This document shows positions 16,301 through 25,328 of a stretch of 50,167 bases of DNA, one piece after another. This DNA comes from Thermoplasmata archaeon (GTDB lineage Archaea > Thermoplasmatota > Thermoplasmata > Methanomassiliicoccales > Methanomethylophilaceae), in assembly GCA_015063235.1 (NCBI GenBank), contig SUSW01000010.1, positions 1 through 50,167 of the forward strand, in the 5' to 3' direction. How positions within the stretch are numbered: position 1 is the stretch's first letter; each line of letters starts with the position of its first letter. Position numbers and translations under genes: made by a program. The notes under the pieces were generated by a model that was not told the origin of the DNA, ran no database searches, and saw only the letters and a list, made by a program, of their open reading frames with translations.

Positions 16301-17389
16301 TCAAATGCGTTTCGTGATGTATTTCTTGGCAGTGAGGAGTTCAGCGCAGAGCACCGCGCCTCCAGCCGCACCGCGGAGGGTGTTATGGGAGAGCCCGACG
16401 AACTTCCAGTCGTAGACGGAGTCGGGTCTGAGTCTTCCGACGGTGACACCCATTCCGTGTTCGTAATTAACATCGGCGAGCACCTGGGGGCGGTCGTCCT
16501 CAGGCAGATACTTGATGAACTGCTTGGGGGCGTTGGGAAGATTGAGGTCCTGCGGCTCTCCTCTGAACTTCTCCATGGCTTCAATGAGCTGTTCCTTGGT
16601 GGCCTGTTTCCTGAGCTTCACGAATACCGCCGCGGTGTGTCCGTACAATACAGGGACACGTATGCATTGGCTGGTGATCTTGGGGACGGTCGCGGGAACG
16701 ATCTCTCCGTTCTCCACTTTACCCCATATGCGCATGGGCTCGCGCTCGCTCTTATCCTCTTCTCCGGAAATGTAGGGTATGATGTTTCCTACCATCTCGG
16801 GCCAGGAATCGAAGTTCTTTCCTGCTCCGGATATGGCCTGATATGTGGTCACTATCACCTCATAGGGTTCGAACTCCTTCCATGCTTCCAACACAGGGGT
16901 ATAGCTCTGGATGGAGCAGTTGGGTTTCACCACTATGAAGCCGTGTTTGGTCCCGAGACGTTTCTTCTGTGCTTCGATCACTTCCATATGATGGGGGTTG
17001 ATCTCGGGGAGGATCATGGGAACATCCGGAGTCCAGCGGTGCGCACTGTTGTTGGATACCACGGGTACCTCGCGTTTTGCATATTCCTCTTCGATCTTCT
17101 TTATCTCGTCCTTTGACATGCTGACCGCACTGAAGACGAAATCGACTTTGGAGCAGATGTCATCAATGTCCGCTACGTTCTGGACCTTCATGCCCTTGAC
17201 GTTGGCCGGAAGAGGTGTCTCGATACTCCAGCGTCCTCCGAGCGCTTCCTCGTAGGTCTTGCCTGCCGAGCGCTCGCTAGCTGCCAGTACGACGATCTCA
17301 TACCAAGGGTGATCGGCCAAAAGGGACACGAACCTCTGTCCCACCATCCCGGTGGCACCCAGGATACCAACTTTCAGTTTATCGGACAT
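16301..17389 (-). CDS. asd: Aspartate-semialdehyde dehydrogenase
   Basis: 362 residues from MSDKLKVG. N-terminal NADP-binding GATGMVGQRF, catalytic Cys in VKPNCSIQSY, a following ISGAGK segment and the C-terminal IRVPVLYGHTAA. It is the archaeal/fungal type of Asd, which reduces aspartyl phosphate to aspartate semialdehyde for Lys, Thr and Met synthesis. The frame is open to 17461, but I start at 17389 because the Rossmann fold begins there, GGAG precedes it, and a TATA-like AGTTATAATAAAC lies at about 17429-17441. A hairpin follows the stop. The neighbouring genes are not of the same pathway. Confidence 0.96.
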   Translation of the reverse strand: MSDKLKVGILGATGMVGQRFVSLLADHPWYEIVVLAASERSAGKTYEEALGGRWSIETPLPANVKGMKVQNVADIDDICSKVDFVFSAVSMSKDEIKKIEEEYAKREVPVVSNNSAHRWTPDVPMILPEINPHHMEVIEAQKKRLGTKHGFIVVKPNCSIQSYTPVLEAWKEFEPYEVIVTTYQAISGAGKNFDSWPEMVGNIIPYISGEEDKSEREPMRIWGKVENGEIVPATVPKITSQCIRVPVLYGHTAAVFVKLRKQATKEQLIEAMEKFRGEPQDLNLPNAPKQFIKYLPEDDRPQVLADVNYEHGMGVTVGRLRPDSVYDWKFVGLSHNTLRGAAGGAVLCAELLTAKKYITKRI

Positions 17390-17457
17390 TTTTACCAAAT
17401 CTCCTCTTTTGGTGTAAGGGGAGTTTATTATAACTTTTTTGGCCGAATTCACGAGAT

Positions 17458-19227
17458 TCATTCATTCTGGACAGGCGCTTCCTCTTCTTTCTCGATTATG
17501 TCGGGCGTCGGACCGGTCTTTCCTTTCTTGTGGATTATGTACTGAGATAAGGTGAGCACCATCAACAGAACTATGGAAACATAGATGTGGACCATGTTGT
17601 CAATGCCGTTGGGTACCAGCATGACCACGACTATGTCTATGGACGCTCCGAGCAGCAACGGGCTCATGGTCTCGTGGAATTTGTACGTATCTTCCTTATC
17701 CTTGACGTGCTCATTGTCCTCTATCTTCTTTTTACCGGCATCCAGGATGTACAGAGAGATACGCAGCGATTTTACCAGTCTGACCAGCGGATACAGCAGC
17801 ACTATGAGGTTCACTACCAGTATGACTATCCTCCATGTGAAGTCATCGCCGCCGAAATTCGGCACCAGCCATTTGCAGAGCGGATCGTATGCGTAGAAGA
17901 AGGCGACCTCGATGATCACCGCAAGGATGGTCGTGACATATACGTTGGCCAATCCCTTGTTGAAAGATTTCACTGTCTCTGTGGACAGTGTCCTCAGAGC
18001 TTCATGTACGCCGTCCCTGCGTCTGGTCATCCAGGCGAAGAAACGCGCGAGCAGCTTGGGCATTTTGGCCGTTAAACTGTCGTACAGCTTATCGGAATAT
18101 TTGCTCATGAAGGGCAGGCAGATCATCGATACCAGTGCGGCTCCGATGACCGACGAGTAGAACGAATCGTCAACAACGCCTTCGGACAGAGCTTCTTTGG
18201 CTATGATGAATGCGAACTCACCCATGGCGCACAGCGATATGGCAGAGATTAGGCCCTTACGGCTGTCCCCGTTAGCCACCCAGACTCCCAGATACACCGT
18301 GACCGTCTTGAAGATGGCGAAGGATGCGAATATGACGAGTATGGGAACTATGTTGTCAGCCAGCGTGCCTATGACAACCTCCATTCCCACCGAGATGAAG
18401 AACATGGCCATGAAGACACTTTTCAGAGGTTCCACGAAGCCCTCTACGGTATGATGGGGTTTCGCCATACTCACGAACACCCCTGCCAGGAACGCACCTA
18501 TCGCGACCGAGAGGCCCATCAGGTTGGCCAGCAAGGCGAATAGGAAAGCTATGCCTATGCAGAGAAGCGAGATGAGTTCATCGTTGGCCCTTTTGTAGCA
18601 CCAATCTATGATGCGGGGTATGATGTACAACCCTATGGTGAAACATGCGACCATGAAGACTGCAATCTTGATTATGAGGATTATCAGAGCATCTGTGCTC
18701 ATGCCGCTTCCGCTGAGCATCGGGGTGAGCATGGACAGCATGATGACCTGCCCGATATCTTCTATGATAATCACCAGTATGAGGGATTCGATATCCTCTT
18801 TGTCCAGTTTCCCCTGCGATTTCAGCACCGCCATCACGACTGCCGTGCTGGAACCGGATATGATGCATCCGAGGCAGAGGCTCTGCAGTGTGTTGAATCC
18901 TAGAAGATATCCGGTCAGCATACCGCCCAGGACCATCAGCGGAAGCTGGATTGCGGATACGATTATCGCGTATTTGCCTTGGGACCTTAGTTTGTGGACA
19001 TCTATCTCCATACCGATGGAGAACATCAGAAGAATCAAACCGAGGTTCGAGAACACCTCTATGACAGTGTGGGCATCATCATCGATGACCATAGTATTGG
19101 CGATGATTATTCCGGCCACCAGAAAACCTATCAGCGAGGGCATCTTCAGCTTGCCCAGAACTATCGAGCATGTTGCCGATAGTAGGACCAGTACTGCCAT
19201 CAGTGAAATCAATGCCACTTCTTCCAT
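17458..19227 (-). CDS. CPA2-family cation:proton antiporter with extra C-terminal membrane domain (copy 1)
   Basis: 589 residues from MEEVALISL. The N-terminal two-thirds is a Na+/H+ or K+/H+ exchanger domain (Kef/CPA2 type): the paired signatures LIGFLVAGIIIAN, LGLILLMFSIGMEID, SGSSTAVVMAVL and EDIGQVIMLSMLTP with the ion-binding acidic residue. The usual cytoplasmic TrkA-N/RCK domain is missing. Instead the last about 190 residues carry four more hydrophobic helices split by a charged loop. A second gene of the same organisation lies at 27693-29546. The longer frame to 19263 is open, but MEEVALI aligns with MDEIALL of the paralogue. A TATA-like TTTTTATACTC lies near 19270-19280. The transported ion is not determined. 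Confidence 0.92.
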   Translation of the reverse strand: MEEVALISLMAVLVLLSATCSIVLGKLKMPSLIGFLVAGIIIANTMVIDDDAHTVIEVFSNLGLILLMFSIGMEIDVHKLRSQGKYAIIVSAIQLPLMVLGGMLTGYLLGFNTLQSLCLGCIISGSSTAVVMAVLKSQGKLDKEDIESLILVIIIEDIGQVIMLSMLTPMLSGSGMSTDALIILIIKIAVFMVACFTIGLYIIPRIIDWCYKRANDELISLLCIGIAFLFALLANLMGLSVAIGAFLAGVFVSMAKPHHTVEGFVEPLKSVFMAMFFISVGMEVVIGTLADNIVPILVIFASFAIFKTVTVYLGVWVANGDSRKGLISAISLCAMGEFAFIIAKEALSEGVVDDSFYSSVIGAALVSMICLPFMSKYSDKLYDSLTAKMPKLLARFFAWMTRRRDGVHEALRTLSTETVKSFNKGLANVYVTTILAVIIEVAFFYAYDPLCKWLVPNFGGDDFTWRIVILVVNLIVLLYPLVRLVKSLRISLYILDAGKKKIEDNEHVKDKEDTYKFHETMSPLLLGASIDIVVVMLVPNGIDNMVHIYVSIVLLMVLTLSQYIIHKKGKTGPTPDIIEKEEEAPVQNE

Positions 19228-19350
19228 GATACGCCTGCTGATTAGATAACGGGGAGGTAGCAAAACGAGTATAAAAAGGTTAAATTTAGAGACTCTGCGC
19301 TATCGACATGTTTCTATACGCTCTAAGATATGTAGGGCCGGAGGCAAACC

Positions 19351-19584
19351 ATGGATAAGCTCAACAAGATTGTTTATCTCATCATTGTGTTCTTCCTCGG
19401 AGGATTGGGGATCCACAAGTTCCTCAACGGCAGGATTCTTCCAGGCATAGTGCAGATAGTCCTCAGCTTTTTGCTGATAGGCGTGGTCGTATGGCTTATC
19501 GAGTTCGTTTATGATATCTTCAAACTCGAACCCGATTCGAACAAGGAGATCACAATCCCATCGGGATTTTTCGATTTCCTTTGA
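19351..19584 (+). CDS. TM2-domain protein
   Basis: 77 residues. Two helices separated by a tight turn, with the TM2-domain pattern FFLGGLGIHKFLNGR...GIVQIVL and a following W-containing helix (VVWLIEFVYDIF). TM2 proteins are small and widespread; their function is generally unknown. A GGAGG ribosome-binding site (19338-19342 region) precedes the ATG. Divergent from antiporter copy 1. Confidence 0.88.
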   Translation: MDKLNKIVYLIIVFFLGGLGIHKFLNGRILPGIVQIVLSFLLIGVVVWLIEFVYDIFKLEPDSNKEITIPSGFFDFL

Positions 19585-19788
19585 AACCTTTTTTCTTCCG
19601 TCGGGCTCCGATCTCGTACGGGACGGCTGCTCCGACGATTACCAAAAACTTTTTCAGTATAATGTCTGGCCGATGGTTACGGATGTATCCATCTGTGACT
19701 TTCTGAGCACTGGCATATCTAATTTTCTTACCATTTTTTCCGTCCATCTTATGAAAGTTTTTTATATTGCCAAAACAAAATACGGTTC

Positions 19789-20397
19789 ATGTCATTCTTT
19801 AGTGAACCTAAGAACGCTGGATTGGCATTCATAATCATCGGAGTGATTACCGTTATCGGTGGAATCATCACCGTCGTTCTCGGAGCAATGAACTACGAGT
19901 TCGAAGCTGGTGACAATGTCTACAAATTCGCTCTCGGTACAGCAGTCGCTGCGATCGGTACGATCATTTATGGATGCATGCAGTTTGGATACGGAAAGAA
20001 AGTCAGGGATGGAACAGTCTCAGCAAAGATTGACATCCTTGCAGCATTCGTCAAGCTTGTCGGAGTTGGAACGATCGTCACTGGAATCTTCAGTGCAATC
20101 GGAACCGTCATGAACGGTGATGAGATTGGAACCGGAATCGTTTCCGCAATCATCTCAATCGTGATCGGTCTTATCATCATCTGGATCGGAACCAAGATCA
20201 ACGACGGAAAGCAGACACTCGGTGACAAGATCATTTGGGTCATTCTCCTCATCGCGTTCATCCTCTGTGTTATCGCGGCAGTCTTGGAGATCATCACCAT
20301 CATCGGAATCATCACCGGAATCTGCGAGCTGATCATCTACGTATTCATGCTCATCCTCCTCTTCGACCCCGAAGTCAAGAGCGAGATGGGAATCTGA
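19789..20397 (+). CDS. Multi-pass membrane protein of unknown function
   Basis: 202 residues consisting almost entirely of hydrophobic helices (six to seven), rich in Ile, Gly and Val, with short charged loops and an acidic C-terminus (DPEVKSEMGI). No transporter signature is visible. A TATA-like TTTTTTATATTGC (about 19756-19768) lies about 27 nt before the ATG, so the start is well placed. The 204 nt upstream of it (19585-19788) hold only this promoter. Codon use is strongly biased to ATC for Ile, consistent with a well-expressed gene. Confidence 0.8.
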   Translation: MSFFSEPKNAGLAFIIIGVITVIGGIITVVLGAMNYEFEAGDNVYKFALGTAVAAIGTIIYGCMQFGYGKKVRDGTVSAKIDILAAFVKLVGVGTIVTGIFSAIGTVMNGDEIGTGIVSAIISIVIGLIIIWIGTKINDGKQTLGDKIIWVILLIAFILCVIAAVLEIITIIGIITGICELIIYVFMLILLFDPEVKSEMGI

Positions 20398-20476
20398 GTT
20401 GAAGATCCATAAACCTCTTACCAAACCCTTTACTTCTTCATAATTTCCCGATTCATCATCCTTATGCGATAGTATA

Positions 20477-20503
20477 GTAACACGAATCTTATATTCGTGT
20501 TAC
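20477..20503. promoter_or_regulatory. Perfect 27-bp palindromic operator (GTAACACGAAT-N5-ATTCGTGTTAC)
   Basis: Left arm GTAACACGAAT (20477-20487), spacer CTTAT, right arm ATTCGTGTTAC (20493-20503): 11 perfect pairs. The centre holds a TATA-like CTTATATT, so binding would block TBP. The 7-mer arms GTAACAC/GTGTTAC are 13 nt apart, exactly as at 11194-11220. It lies 80 nt before the gene starting near 20583. Confidence 0.7.
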
Positions 20504-20582
20504 CTAGATTTTCACTTTCACTCCCTGTGTTGCGGTATCTGGCTGACCCTCGCTGAGCAAAACTGTTCGCCTACCTCCCCCT

Positions 20583-21137
20583 GTGAGATTCTTAACCGCA
20601 GATATTGCATACAGAGCCATGCACGCGGCTGAGATGAGGTCTCTGATGAAGGATGCTCTGGCAGAGCTCGATACAAGCTTCGGCAGATACGATTCTGGAA
20701 GAGTGATTTCCGGCAACAAGGTTCCGTCTTACAAGGATGTAATAGACCGCGAGGATCCCCTCAGACTTACACAGAGGGTATTGGTAAATCCTGTGATGGA
20801 ATATTTGGGGTACGCGAGGCTTTTCTCAGGCGATGTGTTCGAAGGGAGGATCCCAGGTGTGTCCATAGCGACGGTGTCCATGAACTCTATGCTGTCATCC
20901 GCTTCTGCAAGGATGCTGCTGGCAATGAACGCGGATGAATCTCCCAAAGGGATAGCGACAGATGGGTTCAGATGGGTTATGGCGGTCCGCCACGGGTCTG
21001 TGAACAGGATCTGTGCCATGTCCGATCTGAGGCCTTATTATATCGAGATATTGGACCGCGACAGGTTCCGTCAGGCGGAATACGAGGATGACACACATCT
21101 TGACCAGTTCGTACAAATCTTTAGTAACCCTCGGTAA
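20583..21137 (+). CDS. Small protein resembling an HsdR-N-type restriction endonuclease domain
   Basis: 184 residues if started at GTG 20583; an ATG at 20619 is an alternative. The order of features (VLVNPVMEYLGY, then a strand-rich middle, then GIATDGFRWVMA, then a segment on retrieving a protein or strand pair) recalls the N-terminal nuclease-like region of type I/IIG restriction subunits, where a phrase like 'GI.TDG..W' follows the nuclease core. I do not see a clear PD-(D/E)XK set, and no methylase or specificity gene is near. A perfect palindromic operator lies upstream, so the gene is probably regulated. Function is tentative. It may be an orphan nuclease-like domain or an unrelated protein. 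Confidence 0.6.
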   Translation: MRFLTADIAYRAMHAAEMRSLMKDALAELDTSFGRYDSGRVISGNKVPSYKDVIDREDPLRLTQRVLVNPVMEYLGYARLFSGDVFEGRIPGVSIATVSMNSMLSSASARMLLAMNADESPKGIATDGFRWVMAVRHGSVNRICAMSDLRPYYIEILDRDRFRQAEYEDDTHLDQFVQIFSNPR

Positions 21138-21169
21138 TCTTTATTTTGGGTGCTCCCTTATCAAGGGCT

Positions 21170-22285
21170 ATGACAGGAAAGGTCGTGCTGATCGCAGCTA
21201 TTCTAGCGGTAGCGGTAGCGGTGTCCGCCGTAGGCATGTTCCTTTCGAATCAGCACAGCGACAACGTAGAGCCTGCCGGCCTTGATGATGTCGATCCCGA
21301 TGTACCTGTACCGGTGATTCCCGAGCCTCAGTATCCTGAGGGCATATCCTTCGACCCTGATACGAAGACTTTGTCCTCGGAGATGCCGGTTACATGGCAG
21401 ATCACTGATGAGCTGGTAGCCTATGTGGATAAGCATACGGAGACCGTTGAAGGGACGCAGGCGGTATTGGACGATGGTTTCTACGCAGTGGAAGTCTCGG
21501 GAGAGGCATTCAGTATAGTTGTCGGCGATACGGTGACGAAATCGTTCTCATGGGATTATCTGATGGACGATGGAAATGTCCCCCTGAAGGTAGTATGTGA
21601 GATCGATCTCGGGGAATTGGCTGGCATAATGAAGGCAAACCGCGCGTGGAACGATGGCAGGAACAACAACAGGTTCTCCAATCTCACCGGTATGGTCTAC
21701 GTCAACGACACCATCCGCAGTGTTGCAGATCAGATTACCAAGCAATACGTGGAATACGGAGGGTCCCTGGAGAATGAGCAGTCATATGCGGATGCCCTCG
21801 TATCTTTCGCTCAGATAGCGATCGAGTACCCTCCGTGGGAAACCATCCCCAAGACAAAAACCACATCCTCTGATTATCACTACTGGGGTGTAGATGAGTA
21901 CTGGGCCAACCCTCTGGAGACGCTCTATTTCGGAAAGGGCGACTGCGAGGACACATCGGCTTTGGCCTGTGCGCTGTTCAAGGCTGCAGGATTCGAATGT
22001 GCTATGGTCGGAGGTCCGAGGCACGTCATGGCGGCCGTTGCTTTGGATTCCTTCGAGGAACGTGACCTTTCGAAATACAATCTGACCAGATCATTCAGTG
22101 TGGCAGTGAGCACCGATGCGCATCGTGTAACGGATAATTCTCACACATTCTATGGTGTGGAGACGATCAAGGGTCAGACTCCGGTAGGGTATCTGATGAA
22201 AGGTCAGCTGAGCCACATCAATTCCAATAATTCCAGAGATTATAACTGCGAGCAGGGTGTCGCAGGATATTATGCGGTCGCTTAA
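21170..22285 (+). CDS. Secreted transglutaminase-like domain protein
   Basis: 371 residues from ATG 21170. A hydrophobic signal segment (about residues 4-24) is followed by a Pro/Asp linker and an extracellular domain. The C-terminal half has the transglutaminase-like core: catalytic Cys in KGDCEDTSALACALFKAAGF, followed by His in GPRHVMAAVAL and downstream Asp/Asn candidates. Archaeal members of this fold are usually predicted proteases or cross-linking enzymes acting on surface proteins; which applies here is not clear. The start 21170 (MTGKVVLI) is chosen over the longer frame at 21146 because it sets the signal peptide at the N-terminus. It follows the preceding gene by 32 nt and ends overlapping the MBL gene by four nt (convergent). 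Confidence 0.88.
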   Translation: MTGKVVLIAAILAVAVAVSAVGMFLSNQHSDNVEPAGLDDVDPDVPVPVIPEPQYPEGISFDPDTKTLSSEMPVTWQITDELVAYVDKHTETVEGTQAVLDDGFYAVEVSGEAFSIVVGDTVTKSFSWDYLMDDGNVPLKVVCEIDLGELAGIMKANRAWNDGRNNNRFSNLTGMVYVNDTIRSVADQITKQYVEYGGSLENEQSYADALVSFAQIAIEYPPWETIPKTKTTSSDYHYWGVDEYWANPLETLYFGKGDCEDTSALACALFKAAGFECAMVGGPRHVMAAVALDSFEERDLSKYNLTRSFSVAVSTDAHRVTDNSHTFYGVETIKGQTPVGYLMKGQLSHINSNNSRDYNCEQGVAGYYAVA

Positions 22286-23115
22286 GGAGACGTTTCAGGT
22301 ATCCATTCGTCGTCGTATGTGACGGCATCGGATATCTTCAGTTCCTCATCTACATCCAGCACCATGAGGTCGTGGCCTGCTATCGTCCTTATACCCGTAG
22401 CTTCCTCGGTCAGTCTGGCCTCGTTGTCCGGACCCCTCCTGATTATGACCACTCCTAGATGGATGAAAATTGCAAGCTCTGGTTTCACGATGTCTATGAA
22501 TTTTATCGCATCATCCGTGCATAGGTGGTATTTGATACGGTTCCCCATAGGTGTCGTGACAGGCAGAATCAGGATGCGGGTCCCGATATATTGGCGAGCT
22601 ATCTCCTCGGTGAATTCTGTATCGCTGACGTAGGATACTGTGCCGTGGGCGGTATGGAAGATGAAGCCGACATTGGTGGGGTCGCTGTGTTTCGCTTCCT
22701 TGATATCGACCTGCATGCCGTCGATGTCCAATGTATCGCCGGGTCTGAATACGGTGTATCCATTGACGATCCTCAGGTGATATTTCGAGAATGCGGGTCC
22801 CAGACCTCCCTGCCCTTCGATGACGGTTGGCGAGCCGTAAATGTGCCCTTTCTTTTCCCATCCCCCGCGCGACATGCCTTCAGCGACGCTTTCCGCATCG
22901 GAATAATGATCGGGATGACAGTGAGATACTATGACTGAGGATGTGCTGCATACGTCGTAATGGATTCTATGCATCTGAACGAGTGCACCCGGGCCTGGGT
23001 CCACATTGAGCATCTTACCATCATGTTCTATAAGCATCCCGCCGGTGGACCTTACCTGATACATTGTGGTGTGTCTGCCGCCCCCTGTTCCTAGGAACGT
23101 AATACGGAATGCCAT
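22282..23115 (-). CDS. Metallo-beta-lactamase fold hydrolase
   Basis: 277 residues. The metal-binding motif HCHPDH (His65, His67, Asp69, His70) is intact, followed by AKHSDPTNVGF and YVSDTEF with the next metal ligands and a late HLG. N-terminal FLGTGGG and DPGPGALV match the RNase Z-like/PhnP-like branch of the MBL superfamily, which includes phosphodiesterases and cyclic phosphate hydrolases. Substrate unknown. It ends four nt inside the convergent transglutaminase-like gene. Confidence 0.92.
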   Translation of the reverse strand: MAFRITFLGTGGGRHTTMYQVRSTGGMLIEHDGKMLNVDPGPGALVQMHRIHYDVCSTSSVIVSHCHPDHYSDAESVAEGMSRGGWEKKGHIYGSPTVIEGQGGLGPAFSKYHLRIVNGYTVFRPGDTLDIDGMQVDIKEAKHSDPTNVGFIFHTAHGTVSYVSDTEFTEEIARQYIGTRILILPVTTPMGNRIKYHLCTDDAIKFIDIVKPELAIFIHLGVVIIRRGPDNEARLTEEATGIRTIAGHDLMVLDVDEELKISDAVTYDDEWIPETSP

Positions 23116-23263
23116 GCAGACGGCAAGGTGTTACATCATTATGAGCCTGACGGAAACGTACAGCTGCGTTTCTTAATTCTTTGGCCCTATGTTGAAGAAT
23201 ATTCGGGGCTGAATCCATAGCCTTCGCGGAAGTCGGGTTAACCGAATTAAAGTATCCAGAACG

Positions 23264-24148
23264 TCACAACGGTCCTCTGTACGACGAGTAGAGTTCCTTA
23301 AGTATCTCCACAAGACGATTCACATAAGGGCGTCTCTCGTTATCCTTCAATGCGACCGCACAATCGAAATACTCCGGGCAGTCGAAGGGGATCCACCTGT
23401 AGCCGGGATCCATGCCCATGAGGAATCCCGGAGACAGGCATACGCCGCTACCCACAGCCACATTCACCATTGTGGTATCGTGATCGTGGCTGTTGTAATA
23501 TCCAATGTTCTCGTTGTTTATGACACGGTTCTGCACCGCCTCTAGTTGCGGCGGAGATCCTCCTCCCACCATCAGAGTCCTTCCGCGGAGGTCACCTTCG
23601 GATATAACATCCCTTGATGCCAGGAAATCGTCGTCCCTCACAATGAGATATATCATGCTGTCGTACAAGTGCTCCTCTTTTATGCCGGGGGATTTGGAGA
23701 AATAACCGGTTTCCGTGAACTCGAGGTCGGTATCCCCCGAGAGGAACCTATCGAATTCACCATAATCATGGAACACGGGGGTGACAAGGATGTCGGGGTA
23801 CTCTGACGATAGGGTTCTGATCGCTTCGGGAAGCAATCTCAGGGCAGATCTGACCGGCAGTCCGACCCTTATGCTTTTTCTATATCTCCCGCCGATGTTC
23901 TGGCATTGTTCCACAGCTTTCCTCATCTCGACGCGGATGTTGAAGAGCTGGGAACAGAACTGTTCCCCTGCAGGAGTGATGACTAGGTTCCTTCCAGCCC
24001 TTTGGAATATCTCGAAACCGACCTCGGATTCAATCTGTCTGATCTGGTAGGACAGGGTGGGCTGAGATACATTCAGTGACTCGGCAGCCCGATTGAGACT
24101 CATGGTCTTGCGAATCTCCAGAAGATAATCGATTTGTTTGAAGTCCAT
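23264..24148 (-). CDS. LysR-family transcriptional regulator
   Basis: 294 residues. The N-terminal winged helix (about 1-60) carries the LysR recognition pattern RAAESLNVSQPTLSYQIRQIESEVG. The rest is a periplasmic-binding-fold effector domain. It is divergent from the flavodoxin / acetyltransferase / aldo-keto reductase operon at 24250-26162, with about 100 nt of very A/T-rich sequence between them, so it almost certainly controls that operon and itself. The inducer is not predictable. AAGTGATG before the ATG acts as ribosome-binding site. Confidence 0.95.
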   Translation of the reverse strand: MDFKQIDYLLEIRKTMSLNRAAESLNVSQPTLSYQIRQIESEVGFEIFQRAGRNLVITPAGEQFCSQLFNIRVEMRKAVEQCQNIGGRYRKSIRVGLPVRSALRLLPEAIRTLSSEYPDILVTPVFHDYGEFDRFLSGDTDLEFTETGYFSKSPGIKEEHLYDSMIYLIVRDDDFLASRDVISEGDLRGRTLMVGGGSPPQLEAVQNRVINNENIGYYNSHDHDTTMVNVAVGSGVCLSPGFLMGMDPGYRWIPFDCPEYFDCAVALKDNERRPYVNRLVEILKELYSSYRGPL

Positions 24149-24249
24149 AACATCACTTGAAATAATTGATTTAATATTTTTATTAAAAATAGATATTTTA
24201 TATAAATATATTTAATTAATCGCCGGATAATCTGTATCCAAGTGATACG

Positions 24250-24768
24250 ATGGCAAAGAACCTGATAGCATACTACTCACATAAGGGCGAGAACTACTTC
24301 GGCGGAAGCATCCGTTCGGTTCCGAAAGGGAATACCGAATATGTTGCTGAATACATCGCCGAGGTTGTCGGCGGGGATCTCTTCGAAATTGATACCGTTG
24401 AAGTATATCCCGAGGACTACATGGCCTGCACCGATATCGCCAAGATAGAACTCAGGGAGAATGCCAGACCCGAACTGAAGAGGTATTTGGACTCCCTTGA
24501 CGGCTACGACAGCATATTCATCTGCGGACCCTGCTGGTGGGGCACCTATCCTATGGCGGTGTTCTCCTTCATCGACAAACTCGACTGGAACGGGAAGAGG
24601 ATTTTTGCGGTAATGACCCACGAGGGCAGCGGGTTGGGTTCATCCGAGAGGGACATCGCGAAAGCATGCAAAGGGGCGAAGCTCGTAGATTCTCTGGCGA
24701 TCTCCGGTAGCCAGGCGCAGTCCTCCAAGAAGACTGTATCTGAATGGGCTAAGAGATGCACGGAGTGA
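24250..24768 (+). CDS. Flavodoxin-like protein (first gene of LysR-controlled operon)
   Basis: 172 residues with the flavodoxin fold: phosphate-binding loop [12 protein letters not shown] (longer than classical loops), [17 protein letters not shown] around the isoalloxazine site and [14 protein letters not shown]. It belongs to the Flavodoxin_4 type, which often acts as an FMN-dependent electron carrier or quinone/aldehyde reductase partner. A TATA-like TTTATATAAATA (about 24196-24207) lies upstream. CAAGTGATAC gives the ribosome-binding site. The next gene starts four nt after its stop. Confidence 0.93.
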   Translation: MAKNLIAYYSHKGENYFGGSIRSVPKGNTEYVAEYIAEVVGGDLFEIDTVEVYPEDYMACTDIAKIELRENARPELKRYLDSLDGYDSIFICGPCWWGTYPMAVFSFIDKLDWNGKRIFAVMTHEGSGLGSSERDIAKACKGAKLVDSLAISGSQAQSSKKTVSEWAKRCTE

Positions 24769-24772
24769 TAAG

Positions 24773-25324
24773 ATGGAATGCGAAGAGACCAAGGTGGATA
24801 CCAGGAACTTCTCAAAGGAGGAGGTGGAGATGAGCGTACGTAATTCACAGATTATCTTCAGGATCAATCACACCATGCCGTTCACCGAAGAGTATGATTC
24901 CCTGGTGAAGGAGCTGTTCGGAAACAGAATTGGAGAGGGTACGAGGATCACTGCCCCCTTCAATCTAGTGGCCTCGGAGCACATGAGAATCGGAAAAAAC
25001 GTGTACATCGGCGGGAACCTCTTAGGTATGTGCAGAGGAGGTATCGAGATCGATGACGATGCGATGCTTGCCGCCAATGTCTCCCTGATCTCTAACAACC
25101 ATGATCTCTATGACAGGGCCGTACTCCTCTGTAAGCCCGTGAAGATATGCAAGGGGGCATGGATCGGTGCCGGCGCTATGATTATGCCTGGTGTTCGGGT
25201 GGGAAGATACGCTGTTGTCGGTGCAGGTGCCATAGTGACCAAGGATGTGGAGGATTATCAGGTCGTGGTCGGGAATCCGGCGAGACCTATCAAAACCCTT
25301 GACAAGGAAAGATTCGGAGAATGA
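24773..25324 (+). CDS. Hexapeptide-repeat acetyltransferase (maltose/galactoside acetyltransferase type)
   Basis: 183 residues. A left-handed beta-helix built of hexapeptides is evident: [31 protein letters not shown], then the catalytic His segment [10 protein letters not shown], then [29 protein letters not shown], ending with the typical [10 protein letters not shown]. Such enzymes transfer acetyl from acetyl-CoA to a sugar hydroxyl or similar acceptor. It sits between the flavodoxin and the aldo-keto reductase with four-nt gaps on both sides, an operon. An acetyltransferase and two oxidoreductases under one LysR protein suggest detoxification of a small carbonyl or sugar compound. Confidence 0.93.
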   Translation: MECEETKVDTRNFSKEEVEMSVRNSQIIFRINHTMPFTEEYDSLVKELFGNRIGEGTRITAPFNLVASEHMRIGKNVYIGGNLLGMCRGGIEIDDDAMLAANVSLISNNHDLYDRAVLLCKPVKICKGAWIGAGAMIMPGVRVGRYAVVGAGAIVTKDVEDYQVVVGNPARPIKTLDKERFGE

Positions 25325-25328
25325 TGTC

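Noticed and set aside
23128-23134. GTGTTAC near the MBL gene, and other single heptamers such as 34928-34934
   Set aside because: Single heptamers are expected several times by chance in this window, and they lack the second arm or the extra GA/TC bases.
24152-24246. Inverted pair ATCACTTG (24152-24159) and CAAGTGAT (24239-24246) flanking the LysR/flavodoxin gap, at first read as a LysR operator
   Set aside because: Each arm lies immediately before a start codon and is the Shine-Dalgarno (AGTGAT) of its own gene, so the symmetry is explained by two divergent ribosome-binding sites.
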